This document shows, one piece after another, positions 15,661 to 23,186 of a stretch of 39,177 bases of DNA. This DNA comes from Selenomonadaceae bacterium (GTDB lineage Bacteria > Bacillota > Negativicutes > Selenomonadales > Selenomonadaceae): contig JALFBM010000019.1 in assembly GCA_022773425.1 (NCBI GenBank), positions 1 through 39,177 of the forward strand, written 5' to 3'. The position numbers and the translations under genes are program-made. Every line of letters starts with the position of its first letter. Positions within the stretch are counted from its first letter, which is position 1. Below the pieces are notes generated by a model that saw only the letters and a program-made list of their open reading frames with translations, searched no databases and had not been told where the DNA came from.

Positions 15661-17226
15661 TTACCACGGTGTGAACTGCCAGCGCACCGTCCAGTGGTTG
15701 GAAAGCGAACGATAGCGCAAAATAAGTTCTGAGCAGTGCATGGAATGATACCAATAATAGTCAATATCCGCCCATTTGCTGTGGTCGAGGTCGTAATTCG
15801 TACCCATGACCAGGCGGTTGTTGTCATCGATCCGGTAGCTGAAGCCGTTCTCGAGCTTTTTGGAGTAGTCGTCCGTGTCATAGTTGAACAGCGAGTTGCG
15901 GTCGTTGCGCCGACTGTAGTGAAAACCGCTGTACGAAGCCCAGCGGAGATCGTAGTCATGCGTCAGCACAACGTCTCCGCGCATGCCCGCGACACGGGAG
16001 TGGTCGTAGCTCTCGTGCGTCACATCGTAGCCCGTTCCGAGATACAGAACATTCCGGCCAAACCGAAGGGGATCGTACGAAAGCCGCACGCCGCCGTAAG
16101 TATGCGTGCTGTGGATGCCGCTCCCATACCAGCGGCCGTACTCGCCGTCAAAGCCGTAATGCAGATGCGTCGTGCCGAGCCGGTGGTCATAGCGCGCGAC
16201 AAACGACGGTTCCCTCTTGATCCAGTGGTCGTCGCCGTCCTCAAAATGCCCGTAGACGATGCCAGCGCCAAGGCCGGCGTTCTGCCAGGTCACATCGTAG
16301 TTCGACCGCCAGCCGTCCGCGCCGGTCACATGGATGAAGGCATGGGCGCGCACGTTCCTTGCGATATCCCGGTCAAGCTTCCATTTCAGATGCAGACGGT
16401 CCTCGCTGTTGTACCCGACGCGCGGAAAGTTCATGCCGTTTTCAGCCGCGGCGCCGACCTGCGTCACGTAGTGTTTCTTCTGCAGAATCTTGACGTTCTT
16501 GATGTAGAAGCGCACGTTCTCGAGCTCGGCCCGGTCATCCGGGTAATACGTGAGTTTCGATGCCGCGAGATGATAGTCGGGGTTCCTGGCGCCGCATTTC
16601 GTCTCGGTGCCGTCGTAAACGACAAAGTGATCCGGATAGAACTCGAACCGTTTGCCCGTGATGTAGATATCGCCGGCCTTGCCGATGGCTTCGCCCATCG
16701 TGCCGGTCTTGAGCCCGTAGTTGTAGTTCACCTGATAGCCGTCGAGAACGACGCGCACCTCGCCCGGTGTCATCTGCAGGACGTGGGCCTTGCCCGGCAC
16801 CACGATCTGTTTTTTTTCAGTGTTGCCGGAGATTTCTTCTCCCTGGAATTTATGCGCGTCGGCCTGCAAGATCGTGACCTTGCCCTTCGCGAGGAAATCG
16901 CCCGTGCGTTCGTCGTAGGTCAGATCATCGCCCTCAAAGGCCACGGGAGCCGGGTCACCCGGTTTGAGCGGGCGGCGCAGATGCTTGCTCATCGCCTGTG
17001 CATCGGCGAGCAGCTGCTTCTGCTCATCGGTCAACTGGTTCTCCCGCGCCGCGCGATGCTCGTTCTCGATATAGTCCAGCGCCTCGACACCGGTGTCCGA
17101 GTCCGCATGGTACGACGCCTCGGCGCTTTCCACGCCCGTGACCGACAGCAGCGCCGTGAATATGCCAAAGCAGAGACCGGCTCTTCTACGCCTTCTCCGC
17201 TGGATCCTTCTCATCTTTCTTGTCAT
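15661..17226 (-). CDS. lptD: LPS-assembly outer membrane protein LptD (short form)
   Basis: A 521-residue outer-membrane protein. A strongly basic N-terminus precedes a hydrophobic signal segment (residues 16-35). Residues about 95-200 form an OstA/LptA-like beta-jellyroll repeat (DDLTYDERTGDFLAKGKV and following). The stretch around TKCGARNPDYHLAA (C211 onward) is the LptD hallmark before the barrel. From about 230 to the end alternating short beta strands with aromatic girdle residues make a barrel, ending in W521, a typical beta-barrel C-terminal residue. Proteobacterial LptD is about 780 residues with four key cysteines; this one is much shorter and, outside the signal segment, has only C211 and C498. 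It is the first gene of the LPS core operon, which fits a role in inserting LPS into the outer leaflet. The SD GGAAGGAG precedes the ATG. Confidence 0.78.
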   Translation of the reverse strand: MTRKMRRIQRRRRRRAGLCFGIFTALLSVTGVESAEASYHADSDTGVEALDYIENEHRAARENQLTDEQKQLLADAQAMSKHLRRPLKPGDPAPVAFEGDDLTYDERTGDFLAKGKVTILQADAHKFQGEEISGNTEKKQIVVPGKAHVLQMTPGEVRVVLDGYQVNYNYGLKTGTMGEAIGKAGDIYITGKRFEFYPDHFVVYDGTETKCGARNPDYHLAASKLTYYPDDRAELENVRFYIKNVKILQKKHYVTQVGAAAENGMNFPRVGYNSEDRLHLKWKLDRDIARNVRAHAFIHVTGADGWRSNYDVTWQNAGLGAGIVYGHFEDGDDHWIKREPSFVARYDHRLGTTHLHYGFDGEYGRWYGSGIHSTHTYGGVRLSYDPLRFGRNVLYLGTGYDVTHESYDHSRVAGMRGDVVLTHDYDLRWASYSGFHYSRRNDRNSLFNYDTDDYSKKLENGFSYRIDDNNRLVMGTNYDLDHSKWADIDYYWYHSMHCSELILRYRSLSNHWTVRWQFTPW

Positions 17227-17300
17227 GCTCCAAACTCCTTCCAGAGCAGCACTATACCTCTTTATAGTATCACATTCAGGGAAAAAGGAAAAGCTGGATA

Positions 17301-17329
17301 CGCAAAAACGCCTCCCTTGCCGGGAGGCG
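17301..17329 (-). terminator. rho-independent terminator of the 17347-18270 gene
   Basis: On the minus strand CGCCTCCC, a 5-base loop and GGGAGGCG are followed by TTTTTGCG. It lies 18 bases beyond the stop of the exported protein gene and separates it from lptD. Confidence 0.85.
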
Positions 17330-17346
17330 CGAAAGCGTCTGCACGC

Positions 17347-18270
17347 TTATTGGAGCGTAGTCTGAACGCCCCAGAGCACCGTATCCGCCTTCGTCTGGAT
17401 ATACATTTCGGTGCCTTCCTTGAGGTCCACATCCTTGCCGTGGATAAACGCACCGCCGACGATGCCGACCGGGCCGAAAATCGCGATGCCGGCGAGCGAG
17501 GCGCCGCCCGCGATGGCGAGCTGTTTCATTTCCTTTTTCGCTTCATCGCCGATAAAGGTATCCACATACGTCCCATCCATGGACTTCGTCCGGCGGAAAT
17601 CGATGCTGACCTCCGCATTGCGGCCGAAATTGCGCGCCTGCTTGACGTTCGTGACGATGCCGTCACCGGGCGCGCCTTTCGCGAACACGAGATTGCCGTT
17701 GACGACGACGTCCTGTGCGACCTTGTAGCGGATCTCATCGTTTTTCTTGAGGTTCTTGCTGTTGACCGGCGTCACGAGAGCCACCTTGATCAGCGTATCC
17801 TTCGGCACCGTTACGCGGTTCATCGGCAGCGTCGTCGTGCCAAACGAAAACTGTGAAAGGTTCCGAATGCGCTGCTGATACGTGCCTTCGCTCGTATCGC
17901 CATTGAGCTTCATCTCCATATCGGCGACGCGCTGATCCACCGAGCGCATGCTGACCTCATGGTCGATGTTCCACTCGATCGCGTTGAGCTCGGCGAGCAC
18001 GGACGGCTTGCCGCTGTTCGTGTAGACCTCCTGGTAGACCGCGTCGACGCGCGCCATCATGCTGCCCTGACGGTGCGTGCCGTCATAGTCCTTCTCGAGC
18101 TTGTTGATGCGGTCGATAAGGGCGCCCGTCTGCTCCTGTCCATAGGTATCTTTTTCAATGGCCGCAAGCTTTGCCTGCACCGTCTCCGGCTCCGCGGCAG
18201 ACGCGAAGCCGGTCAGGCCAAGCAGAAACATCGCACAGACCAATGCGCTGCATAACTTCTTGAACAACAA
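17347..18270 (-). CDS. exported coiled-coil protein of unknown function
   Basis: A 307-residue protein with a clear signal peptide: K-K, a 15-residue hydrophobic core, and an ASA-AEP cleavage site near residue 24. Residues about 25-140 hold charged heptad-like repeats (KLAAIEKDTYGQEQTGALI, INKLEKDYDG and similar), typical of coiled coils. Residues 150-240 are beta-rich (LIKVALVTPVNSK, EIRYKVAQDVVVNG), and 250-280 is a glycine-rich hydrophobic patch. I do not recognise a named family. Start: TTG at 18270, five bases after AGGGAGGAAGTT; the longer frame up to 18459 has no ribosome site and would hide the signal peptide. The next codon is also TTG and could be used instead. Separated from lptD by a terminator, so probably its own transcription unit. 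Confidence 0.72.
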   Translation of the reverse strand: MLFKKLCSALVCAMFLLGLTGFASAAEPETVQAKLAAIEKDTYGQEQTGALIDRINKLEKDYDGTHRQGSMMARVDAVYQEVYTNSGKPSVLAELNAIEWNIDHEVSMRSVDQRVADMEMKLNGDTSEGTYQQRIRNLSQFSFGTTTLPMNRVTVPKDTLIKVALVTPVNSKNLKKNDEIRYKVAQDVVVNGNLVFAKGAPGDGIVTNVKQARNFGRNAEVSIDFRRTKSMDGTYVDTFIGDEAKKEMKQLAIAGGASLAGIAIFGPVGIVGGAFIHGKDVDLKEGTEMYIQTKADTVLWGVQTTLQ

Positions 18271-18423
18271 AACTTCCTCCCTTTTCCCTGTCCAGAGCCG
18301 GCTCCACGGGCAAAACCATGGGCGAGGGCCGCTGGGACCCCCGGTTCTCGATGCCGGAAAAACTCCATCTCTAGATTGGTTTAATTCTACAAAAGCACGC
18401 CGAATCCCTTCTGTCTTTTTCCT

Positions 18424-18454
18424 TTTTCGGCCGAAAATCCTCGGCCGAAAATCC
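18424..18454. repeat. tandem palindromic repeat near the end of the CDF gene
   Basis: The 13-mer CGGCCGAAAATCC occurs twice with a 14-base period, each copy containing the palindrome TCGGCCGA. The outer arms TTTTCGGCC and GGCCGAAAA can form a 9-bp stem. No U-tract follows on either strand, so it is not a normal terminator. It lies upstream of the exported-protein gene and could be an operator (inference). Confidence 0.5.
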
Positions 18455-18462
18455 ATCAAACA

Positions 18463-19416
18463 TCAAAAGGGATCGTCCAGCACCTCCGTGGCCGCTTCGC
18501 GAGCCTTCTCGTATTCTGTGACCTTCGTCTCTGCCTGATGGTGCTCGTCAGGCTCTGGGTGAATCATCACGTCGAACGTGCCGAACTCCGCGCGGATCTT
18601 CTGCTCGATTTCATCGCATATCGCATGCACCTGTGCGAGATGCATACGCCCATCGAACAGGACGTGCACATCGAGCAGATTGTAGGAACCGGACCGCCGT
18701 GTGCGCAGGCAGTGATAGCCGCGCACCTCCGGGCACGAGCGAATGATCCGGCCGATTTTCTCTTCCTCGGTCTCCGGCAGACTCTCATCGGTCAGTGCCA
18801 TGACCGACTCGTAAACCATATGGGCGCCGGCGCGAAAGATGATGCCGGCCACGAAAATCGCGATGATCGGGTCGATCCAGGCCCAGCCGGTCAGCTGCAT
18901 GATGGCGAGCCCGGCCAGGACACCGACCGAAGTCCAGATATCTGACTTCAGATGCAGCCCATCGGCCTCGAGGGCCTGCGACCGGGTTTCCTTGCCGACC
19001 GCGACCAGGCGCCGCGAGACGAAGTAGTTGATCCCGATGGACACGACCATGATGACAATGCCGTATTCCAAACCATCCGGCACCGCCGTCTCGTAGAACT
19101 TCTTCATCGCCTCGTAGACGATGCCGAGCGCCGCACCGACGATCAGCACGGCCTCCACAGCAGCGGAAAGGTTCTCGTACTTCCCGTGCCCGTAGTCGTG
19201 CTCCTCATCCGGTGGCGTCACCGACTTCTTGACCGCCCAGAACGCGATCATGGATGCGAGCAGATCGACGCTCGAGTGCATGGCCTCTGAAATCAGACTG
19301 ACCGCACCGACCGAAAAGCCGACGATCAACTTCAATAAGACCAGGATCGTGTTGGAAAAAATGGACAGCCTCGCCGTATGCTGTTTTTTGCGGTCCAGCC
19401 GTTCTGCCTCTTCCAT
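18463..19416 (-). CDS. cation diffusion facilitator (CDF) metal/proton antiporter
   Basis: A 317-residue inner-membrane protein that exports divalent metals (Zn, Fe, Mn, Co or Ni) in exchange for protons. Six hydrophobic segments fill residues 15-205. The family metal-site signatures are present: SEAMHSSVD in TM2, and ADGLHLKSDIWTSVG in TM5. The cytoplasmic C-terminal domain (about 210-317) has the CDF beta-alpha-beta fold with VHVLFDGRMHLAQVHAICDEIE, and a final acidic/His tail HPEPDEHHQAE. Start: the ATG at 19416 (MEEAERL) follows GGGGGTGG; the longer frame to 19536 lacks a ribosome site. No terminator with a U-tract is seen, and its own promoter is not obvious. The metal specificity is unknown; the proximity of nickel-enzyme genes is suggestive but 770 bases and another gene intervene. 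Confidence 0.9.
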   Translation of the reverse strand: MEEAERLDRKKQHTARLSIFSNTILVLLKLIVGFSVGAVSLISEAMHSSVDLLASMIAFWAVKKSVTPPDEEHDYGHGKYENLSAAVEAVLIVGAALGIVYEAMKKFYETAVPDGLEYGIVIMVVSIGINYFVSRRLVAVGKETRSQALEADGLHLKSDIWTSVGVLAGLAIMQLTGWAWIDPIIAIFVAGIIFRAGAHMVYESVMALTDESLPETEEEKIGRIIRSCPEVRGYHCLRTRRSGSYNLLDVHVLFDGRMHLAQVHAICDEIEQKIRAEFGTFDVMIHPEPDEHHQAETKVTEYEKAREAATEVLDDPF

Positions 19417-19471
19417 GCTTCCACCCCCGATAGATTTTAACATCCCATGTTTATTTTCTTGGAAAAACCTA

Positions 19472-19500
19472 TGGACAAACGCCGCGGTTTCCCGTATAAT
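19472..19500 (+). promoter_or_regulatory. sigma-70 promoter for a candidate small RNA
   Basis: TGGACA at 19472-19477, a 17-base spacer and a perfect TATAAT at 19495-19500, on the plus strand. No protein-coding gene lies downstream on this strand, but a series of hairpins ending in a terminator does (19507-19590). It diverges from the CDF gene. Confidence 0.7.
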
Positions 19501-19506
19501 GAGCTT

Positions 19507-19590
19507 TGTCGAGCAATCGACATTACTCAAAAGCACTTATTTTGTTTTTTCTCGTTTTCGAGTTCCGACGCCGAAAGGCGTTCTTTTTTT
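19507..19590 (+). ncRNA. candidate small regulatory RNA (about 84 nt)
   Basis: Predicted to start about seven bases after the TATAAT at 19495-19500. Three hairpins are visible: TGTCGA-GCAA-TCGACA at the 5' end (6 bp with a GNRA-type loop, 19507-19522), CTCG-TTTT-CGAG (19551-19562), and ACGCC-GAAA-GGCGT (19568-19581) followed by TCTTTTTTT. The middle is a U-rich single strand (19523-19550), as seen in many trans-acting small RNAs. No significant ORF with a ribosome site is present, and it matches no RNA family that I recognise. Transcription is inferred from promoter and terminator alone. Confidence 0.5.
19567..19590 (+). terminator. rho-independent terminator of the candidate small RNA
   Basis: ACGCC-GAAA-GGCGT (with an extra G-T pair) followed by TCTTTTTTT on the plus strand. 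There is no plus-strand coding gene upstream, so it most likely ends the transcript from the 19472 promoter. On the minus strand the hairpin is followed by A/G, so it is not a minus-strand terminator. Confidence 0.75.
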
Positions 19591-19613
19591 ACCACGAATC
19601 CAGCATCCCTGCC

Positions 19614-19657
19614 TATAGAAAGAAAAGCCTTCCGGCGAATAGGGCTTGGAAGGCTTT
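19614..19657 (-). terminator. rho-independent terminator of the small exported protein gene
   Basis: On the minus strand AAAGCCTTCC and GGAAGGCTTT form a perfect 10-bp stem with a 14-base loop, followed by TCTTTCTA. It begins 12 bases after the stop codon at 19669. Confidence 0.8.
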
Positions 19658-19668
19658 GGGGCATGCAT

Positions 19669-20076
19669 TCATGAGTCGTTATGTGGAAACTGGAAGATAA
19701 AGTCGACCATCGACTTCATCGGCGAGCTGATCCCGTATGGTTGGGGCCCGCCGTTCTCCGCACAGGTCTCGATCACTTCCTTCGTATCGTAGGCCTGCAC
19801 GGTCGATTGGAAAATCTGGTAGGTCGCGTTCTCCCGGTCGAACTCCACGGCATAGATGAACCGGCGGTTCTCCTTCGCCTTGATCACGGCGATATTCACA
19901 TCGACGACGTTGGCGCTCTTGAACGAAATCGTCGCGACGTCCACGTAGTAGCCCGTCGCCCCATTCGCGTCGACAAAGCGCATGTCCTCCGCCGCCATTG
20001 CCACCGAACTGAGCAGCATCATCGCTGCGCATACAAGCGGCAAAATCCGTTGCATCCATCCCCATCGAAGCCGCAT
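19669..20076 (-). CDS. small exported protein of unknown function
   Basis: A 135-residue protein with a signal peptide (basic start, hydrophobic core LPLVCAAMMLLSS, AMA-AED cleavage near residue 29). The mature part is beta-rich: GYYVDVATISFK, VVDVNIAVIKAK, RRFIYAVEFDREN, and a C-terminal FIFQFPHNDS. One cysteine (in IETCAENGG) is retained. The pattern distantly recalls small periplasmic surface-adhesin-E-like proteins, but that is only a guess. Start: ATG at 20076 following GGAGGCGGAGAAC; the ATG six codons upstream lacks a ribosome site. It has its own promoter at 20124-20152 and its own terminator, so it is monocistronic and independent of the hyp genes. Confidence 0.75.
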   Translation of the reverse strand: MRLRWGWMQRILPLVCAAMMLLSSVAMAAEDMRFVDANGATGYYVDVATISFKSANVVDVNIAVIKAKENRRFIYAVEFDRENATYQIFQSTVQAYDTKEVIETCAENGGPQPYGISSPMKSMVDFIFQFPHNDS

Positions 20077-20123
20077 GTTCTCCGCCTCCGCCATTGTTTC
20101 GCGTTACCGACTTACACCAACCC

Positions 20124-20152
20124 ATTATAGAAAAAATCGCTGCCGGCGTCAA
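20124..20152 (-). promoter_or_regulatory. sigma-70 promoter of the small exported protein gene
   Basis: On the minus strand TTGACG (20152-20147), a 17-base spacer and TATAAT (20129-20124). The -35 lies in the loop/stem of the hyp-operon terminator at 20131-20167, and the U-tract of that terminator forms part of the spacer. Confidence 0.8.
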
Positions 20153-20167
20153 GCCGACGGCGATTTT
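20131..20167. terminator. bidirectional terminator after hypE
   Basis: AAAAATCGC and GCGATTTTT flank an inner GC-rich stem (CGTCGGC against GCCGGCA, one G-T pair), giving about 15 pairs around a short loop. On the minus strand the stem is followed by TTTTTTC. It begins 18 bases beyond the hypE stop and closes the hydrogenase-maturation gene run. Confidence 0.85.
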
Positions 20168-20184
20168 TGCTGCCTTTCTTTTCT

Positions 20185-21192
20185 TTAGCAGATCCGCGGT
20201 ACGATATTGCCGAGCGGCATATCGACGATGCGGATTCCGCCGACGCTCGTGCGCATGCCGACCTGGCCCGGCGCGTCCTCCGTGGTCTCCCCGAGGATGA
20301 CCGCGTCCTTGCCATAAACGTTCGCGCGCATCGCGGACAGTACATCCTCCGCGGATTCCGCGGGAACAAACGCAATGCATTTTCCCTCGTTGGCGAGGTA
20401 GAGCGGATCAAAGCCCAGGATATCGCAGACACCCTGCACCTCCGGATGAATCGGAATGGCGTCCTCGTCGATGAGTACGCCGCAGCCGGACGCCTCCGCG
20501 ATCTCGTTCAGCACGGCCGCGACGCCGCCGCGCGTCGGATCCCGCAGTACCGCGATATCTGGGCACACCTTCAGCATGGCGCGCGTCAGCTTGTTTAGCG
20601 GCGCGCAGTCCGTGCGGATGTAATCCGGCAGCTCCAGCCCATGGCGTCCCGCCATCACGGCGGCTGCATGATCGCCGATGAAGCCGGAAAGCAGAACCTT
20701 CATGCCCGGCTTGACGTTCTGCGGTGCGATATGCGTCCCCGGGATGAGGTCGCCGATGCCCGCCGTGTTGATGAAGATGCCGTCCGCTTTCCCCTTCTCG
20801 ACGACCTTCGTGTCGCCCGTCACGATCTGCACGCCGGCGGCATCGGCCATCTGCCGCATCGTATGCGCGATGGTGCGCAGATCCTTCATGGGGAACCCTT
20901 CTTCGATAATCATGCCGCAGGTGATATAGCGCGGCACCGCCCCCGTCATCGAAAGATCGTTGACCGTCCCGCAGACCGCGAGCTTGCCAATGTTGCCGCC
21001 GGCAAAGAACAGCGGTTGCACAACATAGGAATCCGTCGTAAAGGCGATGTGCCCGCTCATCGCAACCTGCGCGCCATCGTGCAGCTCGTTGAGATATGGG
21101 TTGCCGAACTCGGGCAGCAGAACCCGCTCCATGAGCTCGTGGCTCATCTTGCCGCCCGCCCCGTGTGCGAGCGTTACGCGATCATTTCCCAT
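20185..21192 (-). CDS. hypE: [NiFe] hydrogenase maturation protein HypE
   Basis: A 335-residue PurM-like enzyme that dehydrates the carbamoyl group on its C-terminal cysteine to a thiocyanate, supplying the CN ligands of the NiFe site. The N-terminal HGAGGKMSHELM is at about residues 9-20, followed by the ATP-binding region with FTTDSYVV. The obligatory C-terminal P-R-I-C is present, with C335 the acceptor. Start: the ATG at 21192 has AGGGGAGG upstream within the hypD end; the longer frame to 21231 has no ribosome site. It overlaps the end of hypD by 11 bases. The carbamoyl donor enzyme HypF is not encoded in this window. Confidence 0.95.
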   Translation of the reverse strand: MGNDRVTLAHGAGGKMSHELMERVLLPEFGNPYLNELHDGAQVAMSGHIAFTTDSYVVQPLFFAGGNIGKLAVCGTVNDLSMTGAVPRYITCGMIIEEGFPMKDLRTIAHTMRQMADAAGVQIVTGDTKVVEKGKADGIFINTAGIGDLIPGTHIAPQNVKPGMKVLLSGFIGDHAAAVMAGRHGLELPDYIRTDCAPLNKLTRAMLKVCPDIAVLRDPTRGGVAAVLNEIAEASGCGVLIDEDAIPIHPEVQGVCDILGFDPLYLANEGKCIAFVPAESAEDVLSAMRANVYGKDAVILGETTEDAPGQVGMRTSVGGIRIVDMPLGNIVPRIC

Positions 21193-22294
21193 AATGGAAC
21201 CTCCCCTGACCGTATTTATAGTACGCGGCACAAACGCCCTCGACGGAGACCATGCACGGCCCGACCGCGTGGATCGGTACGCAGGCCCTGCCGAACAGCG
21301 GGCATTCGCGCGGTGTTACGATGCCGCGCAGCACCTCGCCGCAGCGGCAACCCGGCTTGTTCTCGCCCATCGGGATGTCGAGCGGCAACAGCCGTTCGAT
21401 ATCGTAGGCCGCAAAGGCCTTGCGCATTTTCATGCCGGATTTCGGCACGATGCCGATGCCGCGCCAACCCGTGTCCTCGGGCTCGTAAACGGTATCCATG
21501 ACGCGTTGCGCGACGGGGCTGCCGTCCCGCGTCACAACGTCCTCGTACTCGTTCTCAATGTTCGCCTCGCCGCGCGTCACCTGCTGAAGCAGGCGCACGA
21601 TGGCCCGCAGGATCTGCACGGGCTCAAAGCCAGCGACGACGCCCGGGATGTGGTATTCCATCGTCAGGAAATCAAAAACCTTCGTACCGGTGATGACCGA
21701 AACATGACCGGGCAGCAGGAAGCCGTCCACATGGACCTCCGGATCGTGGAGAAGCGCATGCATGACCGGCGGCACGAGCTTTTGCGCCGAAAGCATGTAG
21801 AGGTTCCGCAGGCCCTCCTTCTGCGCGGCGAGCACCGTTGCCGCGGCCGTCGGCGTCGTCGTCTCGAAACCGACGGCGAGGAACACGACCTTTTTCTCTG
21901 GATTTTCGCGCGCAACCTTCAGACTGTCCATCGGCGAATACACGATGCGGATATCCGCGCCCGCCGCCTTCGCCTCCATGAGGCTCGACTGGCTACCCGG
22001 TACCTTCAGCATATCGCCGAACGTCGTGATGATGACGTCCTCGCGTTTCGCGTAGGTGATGGCCTTGTCCATATAATCGTCCGGCGTCACGCAGACCGGG
22101 CACCCAGGGCCCGAGACCAGTTCGACATTTTCCGGCAGCATTTGGCGGATGCCCGCGCGGAAAATCGAAACGGTATGCGTGCCGCAGACCTCCATGAAGC
22201 GGACCTTATGATCGAGCTTTGCCGCGAGGCGGCGGATTTCGGCGGTCAGTTCCTTGGCGACCGCGCGCTCATGCGTTTTTGTCTGCTTGTCCAC
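21182..22294 (-). CDS. hypD: [NiFe] hydrogenase maturation protein HypD
   Basis: A 370-residue iron-sulfur scaffold on which, with HypC, the Fe(CN)2CO moiety is assembled. Diagnostic motifs: MEVCGTHT near residue 27, SGPGCPVCVTPDDY near residue 60, and GFETTTPTAAA in the middle. The C-terminal cysteines of the 4Fe-4S cluster follow (PGCRCGEV, then C at PRECPLFGRAC). Start: GTG at 22294, nine bases after GGAGG inside the 3' end of hypC; it overlaps hypC by 26 bases. The apparent longer frame to 22399 runs over hypC and is not real. Confidence 0.94.
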   Translation of the reverse strand: MDKQTKTHERAVAKELTAEIRRLAAKLDHKVRFMEVCGTHTVSIFRAGIRQMLPENVELVSGPGCPVCVTPDDYMDKAITYAKREDVIITTFGDMLKVPGSQSSLMEAKAAGADIRIVYSPMDSLKVARENPEKKVVFLAVGFETTTPTAAATVLAAQKEGLRNLYMLSAQKLVPPVMHALLHDPEVHVDGFLLPGHVSVITGTKVFDFLTMEYHIPGVVAGFEPVQILRAIVRLLQQVTRGEANIENEYEDVVTRDGSPVAQRVMDTVYEPEDTGWRGIGIVPKSGMKMRKAFAAYDIERLLPLDIPMGENKPGCRCGEVLRGIVTPRECPLFGRACVPIHAVGPCMVSVEGVCAAYYKYGQGRFHYGK

Positions 22295-22541
22295 CGACCG
22301 TTTCCTCCAATCCTTCGACCGTGCGCGGCGCGCCGTGCATTTCCGCGAGCAGCGCGTCGGTTTCCTCCGCGTCCTTCTCGTCGACGATCTGCATGGCAAA
22401 GCCCGCGTGAACGAGCACGAAATCGCCGACCCTTGCCTCAGGCAGAAGCATCATCGAAACATCGCGCGTCACACCCGAAATCTCGACCTTGCCGATCGCG
22501 TCCTTCAGCGCGACGACCCTAGCTGGAACAGCCAAACACAT
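22269..22541 (-). CDS. hypC: [NiFe] hydrogenase maturation chaperone HypC
   Basis: A 90-residue small chaperone that binds HypD and delivers the iron fragment to the large-subunit precursor. It starts with the invariant MCLAVPARV, where C2 is the functional cysteine, followed by an OB-like beta barrel (KVEISGVTRDVSM, VGDFVLVHAGFAM). The C-terminal tail (about residues 60-90) is acidic. Ribosome site GGAGGGAGAATACA. hypD starts within its last codons, so the pair is translationally coupled. Confidence 0.95.
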   Translation of the reverse strand: MCLAVPARVVALKDAIGKVEISGVTRDVSMMLLPEARVGDFVLVHAGFAMQIVDEKDAEETDALLAEMHGAPRTVEGLEETVGGQADKNA

Positions 22542-22583
22542 TGTATTCTCCCTCCTGATTCCCGAACCGGCACTGCCGGTCGA

Positions 22584-23186
22584 TCAGTCCTCCGCGCACC
22601 CGCGCGTGAGTTCTTCATGTACCACCGTAAAATTCAGCGTCTCCGCGTTCGCCCGCGGCTCCGGCTCGATGCCCCAGGCCCTGAGCTCTTTTAGCGCCTG
22701 TTTTACGATCCGCGGCAAGATCGCCTGCATGCCGCTGGACAGCTCAACCCCTGCCTCGAGGTCGTACGGCTGCGCGCCTATCACGACGACATCGGGGATC
22801 TTGTGCCCAGTGACCGTCAGCAGCGCGAGCACGTCCTGAATGCCGACCTCGTGCGCGCTGAGCTTGTCCTGGAAATGCGCCATGACCGCGTCGTTTTCAA
22901 AGCGGAACACCGTGCCGGGCGCCGCGTGCCCATTGATAGAGTCGATGACGAGCAGCTTTTTCGTGCCGGTCACGTACTGCGTGAGCTCGATGCCAAGCGT
23001 TCCGCCGTCGACAATCTGCACGGTATCCGGCCAGTCGTAATGGCTGTCAAGATACTCCGCAACGCGCACACCGAAGCCCTCGTCGCGCAGGATGACGTTG
23101 CCGACGCCGAGGACCGTGACCTCGGCCAGATGCAGCACATCTGCGGCCGCGGCGTTGTCCGCACCATTCCCGAACGCGTCACTCAT
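22584..23186 (-). CDS. [NiFe] hydrogenase maturation endopeptidase (HyaD/HybD/HupD family)
   Basis: A 200-residue protease that cleaves the C-terminal extension of the large subunit after nickel insertion. The family signature VTVLGVGNVILRDEGFGV (near residues 23-40) includes the nickel-sensing E36; the second and third ligands fit D82 in VIDSINGH and H102 in SAHEVG. The GGTLGIELT stretch between them is also typical. Start: ATG at 23186 with AGGAG upstream; its ATGA overlaps the hypB stop, so it is coupled to hypB. The extended frame to 23339 is inside hypB and is not used. It presumably processes the hydrogenase at 25341-27263 and no other in this window. Confidence 0.9.
   Translation of the reverse strand: MSDAFGNGADNAAAADVLHLAEVTVLGVGNVILRDEGFGVRVAEYLDSHYDWPDTVQIVDGGTLGIELTQYVTGTKKLLVIDSINGHAAPGTVFRFENDAVMAHFQDKLSAHEVGIQDVLALLTVTGHKIPDVVVIGAQPYDLEAGVELSSGMQAILPRIVKQALKELRAWGIEPEPRANAETLNFTVVHEELTRGCAED

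Noticed and set aside
15736-17856. Long plus-strand open frame opposite lptD and the exported protein gene
   Set aside because: GC-rich antisense shadow: no ribosome site, low-complexity R/V/H-rich translation, and the minus-strand genes carry clear family motifs and signal peptides.
18271-18459. Extension of the exported-protein frame upstream of the TTG start
   Set aside because: It would bury the signal peptide behind a basic, proline-rich stretch; a clear GGAGG precedes the TTG codons at 18270/18267.
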